A stretch of 8,717 bases of DNA from JAQUPP01 sp041649955 (lineage in GTDB: Bacteria > Patescibacteriota > Patescibacteriia > UBA2591 > JAQUPP01). Where the stretch lies: assembly GCA_041649955.1 (NCBI GenBank), contig JBAZMD010000026.1, positions 1 through 8,717 of the forward strand, read 5' to 3'. The translations under genes and the position numbers were made by a program. The notes beneath the pieces are model-generated. The model ran no database searches. It saw only the letters and a program-made list of their open reading frames with translations, and was not told where the DNA came from. Positions 4,945-8,717 of this stretch are shown piece by piece. Every line of letters starts with the position of its first letter. Position 1 is the stretch's first letter.

Positions 4945-5334
4945 ATGAAAACCCAAAAGCAATTATTGGGAAATTTGGGAGAAGATTTGGCGGTTAAATT
5001 TTTAGAAAAACAAGGATATAAAATTATTGAACGTAATCTTAAAACCGGAAGAGTCGGAGAGATTGATATTATAGCTCGCAAAAACGGCGAGCTTATTTTT
5101 ATTGAGGTGAAAACAAAATCAAATTATGAAACCGGTCTGCCGGAAGAAGAATTTAATTTTCACAAAAAGAAAAAAATGCAGCGGGCGGTTCAAAGTTATT
5201 TATGGAAAAATAATTTGCAAAATGAATCCATCAGAGTTGATCTAATCGCCATTGATGTTTTAAAACAACTTTCACCCGACCAAAAGCAGGAAGTGAAAAT
5301 CCGCCATTATCCGGATATGCCGATTTTTGAGTAA
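4945..5334 (+). CDS. yraN: YraN/UPF0102 family endonuclease-like protein
   Basis: The 129-residue length is typical of UPF0102. The N-terminal helix carries the family pattern G-x-x-G-E-x-x-A (LLGNLGEDLAVKFL, 7-20). The PD-(D/E)XK-type nuclease core is visible as VGEIDIIARK (37-46, with E39 and D41) and IFIEVKTKS (51-59, with E54 and K56). The fold relates it to Holliday-junction resolvases and restriction enzymes. The cellular role of YraN is not firmly established as far as I know; links to DNA repair or recombination are suspected from the fold. The chosen start is supported by the MKTQKQLLGNLGE opening. An ATG at 4940 meets an in-frame TGA after one codon and cannot be used. The gene is probably co-transcribed with the methyltransferase. 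Confidence 0.93.
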   Translation: MKTQKQLLGNLGEDLAVKFLEKQGYKIIERNLKTGRVGEIDIIARKNGELIFIEVKTKSNYETGLPEEEFNFHKKKKMQRAVQSYLWKNNLQNESIRVDLIAIDVLKQLSPDQKQEVKIRHYPDMPIFE

Positions 5335-5338
5335 AACC

Positions 5339-5367
5339 CGCCAAAATTTTTTCAAAAAATTTTGGCG
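5339..5367. repeat. 29-bp perfect inverted repeat
   Basis: CGCCAAAATTTTTT (5339-5352) and AAAAAATTTTGGCG (5354-5367) are perfect 14-base inverted repeats around a single C. The dyad starts two bases after the yraN stop codon. As RNA it would form a stable hairpin and may end the yraN transcript, although the T-run lies inside the arm rather than after it. A dispersed repeat or protein-binding dyad is also possible. Confidence 0.7.
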
Positions 5368-5373
5368 AGCAGG

Positions 5374-5382
5374 TGTGGATAA
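5374..5382 (-). promoter_or_regulatory. Perfect DnaA-box 9-mer
   Basis: TGTGGATAA on the + strand is the complement of the consensus DnaA box TTATCCACA. It is a single box between yraN and nusA, upstream of the probable nusA promoter. One box is not an origin. It could mark DnaA control of nusA, or be chance. Confidence 0.4.
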
Positions 5383-5398
5383 AAATGTTTTTTGCCTC

Positions 5399-5427
5399 TT
5401 GCTTTTTTGTTCATTTTAAGATAATAT
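5399..5427 (+). promoter_or_regulatory. Possible nusA promoter
   Basis: TTGCTT (5399-5404) with TAATAT (5422-5427) at a 17-base spacing, or GATAAT (5420-5425) at 15, is the best promoter-like pair upstream of nusA. Several overlapping AT-rich -10 candidates exist through 5436. A transcript starting near 5434 would begin at the hairpin at 5438-5460. Confidence 0.45.
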
Positions 5428-5437
5428 AAATATATAA

Positions 5438-5467
5438 CTAGTTTAGAAAATCTAAACTAGGTTTTTT
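5438..5467 (+). terminator. Terminator-like hairpin in the nusA leader
   Basis: CTAGTTTAGA (5438-5447) pairs perfectly with TCTAAACTAG (5451-5460) across an AAA loop and is followed by GTTTTTT. This is a textbook intrinsic terminator, 28 bases before the nusA start codon. It may simply end read-through from yraN. If nusA is transcribed from the promoter just upstream, it would act as an attenuator in the nusA leader. Confidence 0.75.
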
Positions 5468-5494
5468 CTTAAATTTATTTTTAAAATTAAAATT

Positions 5495-6733
5495 ATGGCT
5501 TCACCAATTTTAGCGGCAATTGATCAAATTTGCCAAGAAAAAAAACTTTCCAAAGAGCAAGTCGTGGGCGCGATTGAACAAGCGCTTAGTGCTGCTTATA
5601 GAAGAGATTTTGGTCAAAAAAATCAGGATGTTAAGGTTGAATTTGATCCGGAAACCGGCAAAATGCAGGTTTTTGACATTAAAACCGTCGTTGAAGATTT
5701 ACCTGAAATAGAGGACGAATCTACAGTAGAGAAAACAGAAATTAAGGAAAAGAAAAAAAAGACCAAAAAGAAATCTGAAAAAATTGAAAAAGAAATTTTG
5801 CCCGTTGAACCTCAAGAAGAAAAAGAGGAAAAACATTTTAATCCAAGAACCGAACTTCAGCTTTCCGATGCCAAAAAAATCAGTAAAAAATACAAGATAG
5901 GGGATATTATTAAAACAGAGTTGGAAATTCACAGTGATTTCGGCCGCATCGCCGCTCAAACCGCCAAGCAGGTCATTGTTCAAAGATTAAAGGAAATTGA
6001 ACGAAGTACAGTATTTCAAACTTATAAAAGTCAGGAAAAACAAGTGGTTGATGCCGTTGTCCAAAGATTGGAGAGAAATGTTATTTTGGTTGATTTACAG
6101 GACGCCACGGCCGTTTTGCCTTATACGGAACAAGTTCAAGAAGAAAGATATTATCCGGGCCAAAAAATAAAAGTTTATATTTTAATGGTTTCTGAAACCA
6201 ATAAAGGGCCGGAAATTATCGTTTCGCGCCGCCATCCTGATATTTTGAAAGAATTATTCAAATCTGAAATTCCTGAAATAGCTTCCGGTACCGTGGAAAT
6301 AAAAGTTATTGCCAGAGAAGCCGGTTCACGTTCCAAAATCGCGGTTTTCACCTCGGAAAAGAATTTGGATCCGATCGGTTCATGTATTGGCCAGAAAGGA
6401 GCGAGAATCCAAACGATTATTTCTGAAATCGGCGGAGAAAAAATAGATATTATTGAATATTCCGACGACCCTCAAAAATTTATCGCCAATGCTCTCGCGC
6501 CGGCCAAAACAGTTTCGCTTAAAATTGATGAAAAAAACAAAGAAGTTTCGGTAAAAGTCAGGAAAAATCAACTTTCTTTGGCTATTGGACGAGCCGGGCA
6601 AAATGTCAGACTCGCTTCCAGATTAACCGGTTATAAAATTGAAGTTCAGCTTTTTGAAGAAGAAGAGACCGAAGCAACCGCGGAAGAAGTCAAAGAAGAA
6701 AAATCTAAATCATCCGAAAAAGAATCTGAATAA
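5495..6733 (+). CDS. nusA: Transcription termination/antitermination factor NusA
   Basis: The 412-residue protein carries the NusA domains in order. The N-terminal RNA-polymerase-binding domain is 1-70, resuming at about 119-180 with TAKQVIVQRLKEIER. The S1 domain is about 183-247, ending with the family hallmark EIIVSRRHPDILKELFKSEIPEI-like segment. KH1 spans about 275-337 (SRSKIAVF, GQKG loop 299-302, DPIGSCIG). KH2 spans about 345-385 (GRAG loop 365-368, QNVRLASRLTGYKIEV). There are no C-terminal acidic repeats of the E. coli type, only a short Glu/Lys-rich tail (387-412). Residues about 70-118 are a Lys/Glu-rich, probably disordered insertion that breaks the N-terminal domain. NusA binds RNA polymerase and nascent RNA, promoting pausing and hairpin termination. 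Its usual partners rimP and infB are not adjacent. The leader contains a terminator-like hairpin. Confidence 0.97.
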   Translation: MASPILAAIDQICQEKKLSKEQVVGAIEQALSAAYRRDFGQKNQDVKVEFDPETGKMQVFDIKTVVEDLPEIEDESTVEKTEIKEKKKKTKKKSEKIEKEILPVEPQEEKEEKHFNPRTELQLSDAKKISKKYKIGDIIKTELEIHSDFGRIAAQTAKQVIVQRLKEIERSTVFQTYKSQEKQVVDAVVQRLERNVILVDLQDATAVLPYTEQVQEERYYPGQKIKVYILMVSETNKGPEIIVSRRHPDILKELFKSEIPEIASGTVEIKVIAREAGSRSKIAVFTSEKNLDPIGSCIGQKGARIQTIISEIGGEKIDIIEYSDDPQKFIANALAPAKTVSLKIDEKNKEVSVKVRKNQLSLAIGRAGQNVRLASRLTGYKIEVQLFEEEETEATAEEVKEEKSKSSEKESE

Positions 6734-6755
6734 AGTCCTTATGATTTAAAAGATG

Positions 6756-6788
6756 CCGCGTTTTTATTGTAATTATCTCGCGGTTTTT
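6756..6788 (+). terminator. Possible weak terminator after nusA
   Basis: CCGCG (6756-6760) pairs with CGCGG (6779-6783) and is followed by TTTTT (6784-6788). The stem is only 5 bp and the loop 18 bases, so it is weak. It may reduce read-through from nusA into tig. Confidence 0.4.
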
Positions 6789-6792
6789 GTCA

Positions 6793-6798
6793 TATAAT
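6793..6798 (+). promoter_or_regulatory. Possible -10 box (TATAAT) for tig
   Basis: A consensus TATAAT lies 11 bases before the tig ATG. A transcript from it would have a leader of about five nt or less. No good -35 is seen at the normal distance. Confidence 0.45.
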
Positions 6799-6809
6799 TA
6801 AAATAATTT

Positions 6810-8108
6810 ATGAATTTATCAACAAAAAAACTCCCTAAAAATTTATTGGAAATTAATATTGAAATGTCTCCCGAAGAAATGAAAGAATTTTACGATAAAG
6901 CTTTGGAAGATTTGGCAAAAAGCTTGAAAATTGACGGTTTTAGACAAGGCAAGGTTCCTTTGAATTTAGCCAAGCAAAGCATAGACGAAGCGAAAATTTT
7001 GGAACAAGCAGCCGAAGAAGCGATGAATCAAAAATACGCCGAGATTATTGAAAAAGAAAAAATAAATCCGGCCGGTCCGCCAACAGTTGAAATTAAGAAA
7101 TTGGCGCCCGATAATCCATTTGTTTTTAAATTAACCGTTCCCTTGATTCCAAAAGTTAAATTGGGAAATTATAAAAAAATTAAATTTCAACAGAAAAAAA
7201 TTGAAATATCTCCCAAGGATTTAGAGGCAACCATAAAAAAATTGCAGCAATCCCGAGCCAAAGAAACTTTGGTCAGTCGCGAAGCGCAAATTGGCGACCG
7301 CGTGGAAATTGATTTAGATTTATTTTTAGACAAAGTGCCATTGGAAAACGGCCAAGTTAAAAATCTTTCAGTCATTCTCGGTGAAGATTATTATATTCCC
7401 GGCTTGTCGGAAAACTTAAAAGGATTAAAGGCGGGAGAAATAAAAGAATTCAGTTTGAAATATCCGGCGAATCATTATGATAAAAAATTAGCCAATAAAG
7501 AAATAGAGTTTAAGACCAAGATTAATAATATTTTTCAAATTGATTTGCCAAAGCTTGATGATGAATTTTCAAAATTATTCGGATTTCAAACTTTTGCTGA
7601 TTTGGAAAAACAAGTTCAGGATACGCTAGAGAAAGAAGCAAAATCAAAAGAAGAACAGCGCCAAGAATTGGAAATTTTAAAACAACTGACCGAGAAAGGA
7701 GAATACGAAGAAATTCCCGAAATTTTAATTGAACACGAATTTGAAAAAATGATAGCTGAATTTAAAATGTCGCTTCAAGAAGAAGGTTTTGGACAAGGAA
7801 ATGAAGGCGATATTTTTAATAAATATCTTGAAAGCATTCAAAAAACCGAAGAAGAATTCAAAAAAGGCCTACTCCCCAAAGCAGAAGACAGGATTAAAGT
7901 ATCTTTGGCTATCAGACAAATCGCTATTCTTGAAAACATAGAAGTTGATGATCAAGATGTTGAAGAGGAAATTGAAAAATTATCCAATTTGTATCAGGGT
8001 AGAGAGGAAGCGCTGGAAAATATAAAATCAGAAGCAGGCAGAATTTATTTAAAAAACTTTTTAACCAATCAAAAAGTGATTAAATGGTTAAAAGAAAAAA
8101 ATTCATGA
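6810..8108 (+). CDS. tig: Trigger factor, ribosome-associated chaperone
   Basis: At 432 residues the protein matches the usual trigger factor length. The N-terminal ribosome-binding domain (about 1-115) has the signature loop GFRQGKVP (43-50), which docks at the ribosomal exit tunnel next to uL23. An FKBP-type prolyl isomerase domain follows (about 161-245, with GDRVEIDLDL, VILGEDYYIPGLSENLKGLK and EIEFKTKI). The C-terminal helical chaperone arms (about 250-432) contain LPKLDDEFSKLFGF and LIEHEFEKMIAEF. The protein folds nascent chains in the cytoplasm. The gene ends with TGA overlapping the ATG of the phosphodiesterase gene (ATGA), so the two are translationally coupled. Its usual neighbours clpP and clpX are absent from this window. 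The start is preceded by A/T-rich DNA with a TATAAT but no Shine-Dalgarno. Confidence 0.97.
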   Translation: MNLSTKKLPKNLLEINIEMSPEEMKEFYDKALEDLAKSLKIDGFRQGKVPLNLAKQSIDEAKILEQAAEEAMNQKYAEIIEKEKINPAGPPTVEIKKLAPDNPFVFKLTVPLIPKVKLGNYKKIKFQQKKIEISPKDLEATIKKLQQSRAKETLVSREAQIGDRVEIDLDLFLDKVPLENGQVKNLSVILGEDYYIPGLSENLKGLKAGEIKEFSLKYPANHYDKKLANKEIEFKTKINNIFQIDLPKLDDEFSKLFGFQTFADLEKQVQDTLEKEAKSKEEQRQELEILKQLTEKGEYEEIPEILIEHEFEKMIAEFKMSLQEEGFGQGNEGDIFNKYLESIQKTEEEFKKGLLPKAEDRIKVSLAIRQIAILENIEVDDQDVEEEIEKLSNLYQGREEALENIKSEAGRIYLKNFLTNQKVIKWLKEKNS

Positions 8109-8620
8109 AAATAGCCATTATTTCCGACAGTCACGATAATGTTCCAAATTTGGAAAAAGCTCTGGCAATAATTAAAAATCAAGGTGTTGGTTTAATTATT
8201 CACTGCGGGGATTTATGCGCGCCTTCAATGCTTTCCAAAGTAATCGCTCCCGATTTTCAGGGAGAAATTCATATTGTTCACGGTAATGTCGGGGATCCGG
8301 ATTTACTTGAAGAAATCGCCAAAAAATTTCCCAATGTAACCGTTCATGGAGAAATTGGAGAGATAGAAGTAGCCAGCCCGGGGCTGAAAAACAAGAAAAT
8401 CGCTTTTACTCATTTTCCGGAAGAAGGAAAAAAAATGGCCGAAAGCCAAAAATATGATTTTGTTTTTTACGGTCATACCCATAAACCTTGGGAAGAAAAA
8501 ATAAACAAATGCAGATTGGTTAATCCGGGTACTTTGGCCGGAATGTTTTATAAAGCTACTTTTGCCATTTATGATACGGAAACCGACGAGTTGGAATTAA
8601 AAATTCTTGAATTGCTATAA
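8105..8620 (+). CDS. YfcE/MJ0936-type metallophosphodiesterase
   Basis: The protein has 171 residues, close to the size of minimal members of this calcineurin-like family. The metal-binding set is complete: D8 and H10 in ISDSHDN, D36 in HCGDL, N61 in HGNVGD, H103 in FTHF, and H124 and H126 in YGHTHKP. The closing VNPGTL (139-144) is also typical. Such enzymes bind two divalent metals and hydrolyse phosphodiesters; MJ0936 and YfcE act on artificial substrates, and the natural one is unclear. I chose the ATG at 8105 because it gives the canonical MKIAIISDSH start and overlaps the tig stop by ATGA. An upstream in-frame ATG at 8084 would add seven residues outside the family core and overlap tig by 25 bases. 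The protein is cytoplasmic. Confidence 0.93.
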   Translation: MKIAIISDSHDNVPNLEKALAIIKNQGVGLIIHCGDLCAPSMLSKVIAPDFQGEIHIVHGNVGDPDLLEEIAKKFPNVTVHGEIGEIEVASPGLKNKKIAFTHFPEEGKKMAESQKYDFVFYGHTHKPWEEKINKCRLVNPGTLAGMFYKATFAIYDTETDELELKILELL

Positions 8621-8624
8621 AAGA

Positions 8625-8652
8625 TTGACAAAAATTCTACTTTTAATATAAT
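8625..8652 (+). promoter_or_regulatory. Consensus promoter of tRNA-Gly
   Basis: A perfect TTGACA (8625-8630), a 16-base spacer and a perfect TATAAT (8647-8652) place the transcript start near 8659, about six bases before the tRNA. It starts five bases after the phosphodiesterase stop. The spacing is the same as in the two promoters at 587 and 625. Confidence 0.88.
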
Positions 8653-8664
8653 ATCAATTGAAGC

Positions 8665-8717
8665 GCGGGTGTCGTATAACGGCTATTATGCAACCTTGCC
8701 AAGGTTGAGAAGGCGGT
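8665..8717 (+). tRNA. tRNA-Gly(GCC), 3' end cut by window
   Basis: The sequence opens with GCGGGTG and a D-arm region GTATAACGGCTATTAT that closely follows bacterial tRNA-Gly. The anticodon stem CAACC/GGTTG (8691-8695 with 8703-8707) closes TTGCCAA, with GCC at 8698-8700. The window ends within the T stem (GCGGT). The acceptor 3' strand, and whether CCA is encoded, cannot be seen. Confidence 0.9.

Noticed and set aside
4940..4948. ATG just before yraN as an alternative start
   Set aside because: It reads ATG GAA TGA and stops after two codons.
5335..5494. Replication origin, suggested by a DnaA box and A/T-rich repeats
   Set aside because: There is only one DnaA box, no dnaA or dnaN gene nearby and no box cluster. 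A regulatory spacer explains the region better.
8084..8104. Upstream in-frame start for the phosphodiesterase
   Set aside because: The extra residues MVKRKKF are encoded by tig sequence in another frame. The ATG at 8105 gives the canonical family start and an ATGA overlap.
1..8717. CRISPR array, intact insertion sequence or known defence operon
   Set aside because: No regularly spaced direct repeats, transposase gene, cas gene or recognisable defence domain is seen on either strand.

Overview
This AT-rich window reads like a piece of a Candidatus Patescibacteria (Candidate Phyla Radiation) chromosome. That placement is an inference. It rests on the low GC, short intergenic gaps, lysine- and glutamate-rich proteins, an apparent lack of Shine-Dalgarno sequences, and several small membrane proteins of a type I associate with that group. 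UGA works as a stop codon here (trigger factor and the HIT protein both end on it), so the recoded UGA=Gly code of some CPR lineages is not in use.

Layout. Every confident gene is on the + strand. Positions 1-108 hold a 5S rRNA, the tail of an rrn operon, followed by a strong terminator. Next come a small Tic20/DUF4870-like membrane protein (203-529) and a second strong terminator. Two tandem promoters then drive an HTH protein with a LAGLIDADG-like core (700-1362). A tRNA block follows: tRNA-Ile(UAU), a small two-helix membrane protein (1486-1743) and tRNA-Ala(UGC). Positions 2017-4287 look like one operon: a membrane-anchored serpin, an unidentified multi-pass membrane protein and a HIT-family hydrolase. 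Positions 4378-5334 hold a SAM-dependent methyltransferase and YraN. A busy 160-base spacer (5335-5494) carries a long palindrome, a perfect DnaA-box 9-mer, a possible promoter and a terminator-like hairpin. It leads into nusA, then trigger factor (tig) overlapping a YfcE/MJ0936-type phosphodiesterase. A consensus promoter and the first part of tRNA-Gly(GCC) close the window.

How the parts fit. Most of the window is housekeeping: translation RNAs, transcription termination (NusA), nascent-chain folding (trigger factor) and nucleotide or phosphoester hydrolysis. The accessory elements are the surface-anchored serpin with its membrane-protein partner and the HTH/LAGLIDADG-like protein next to a tRNA gene. 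The regulatory DNA is notable for several long dyads at promoters or start codons and for a hairpin in the nusA leader. No gene-free stretch exceeds about 175 bases. I see no CRISPR array, no intact insertion sequence and no clear defence system.
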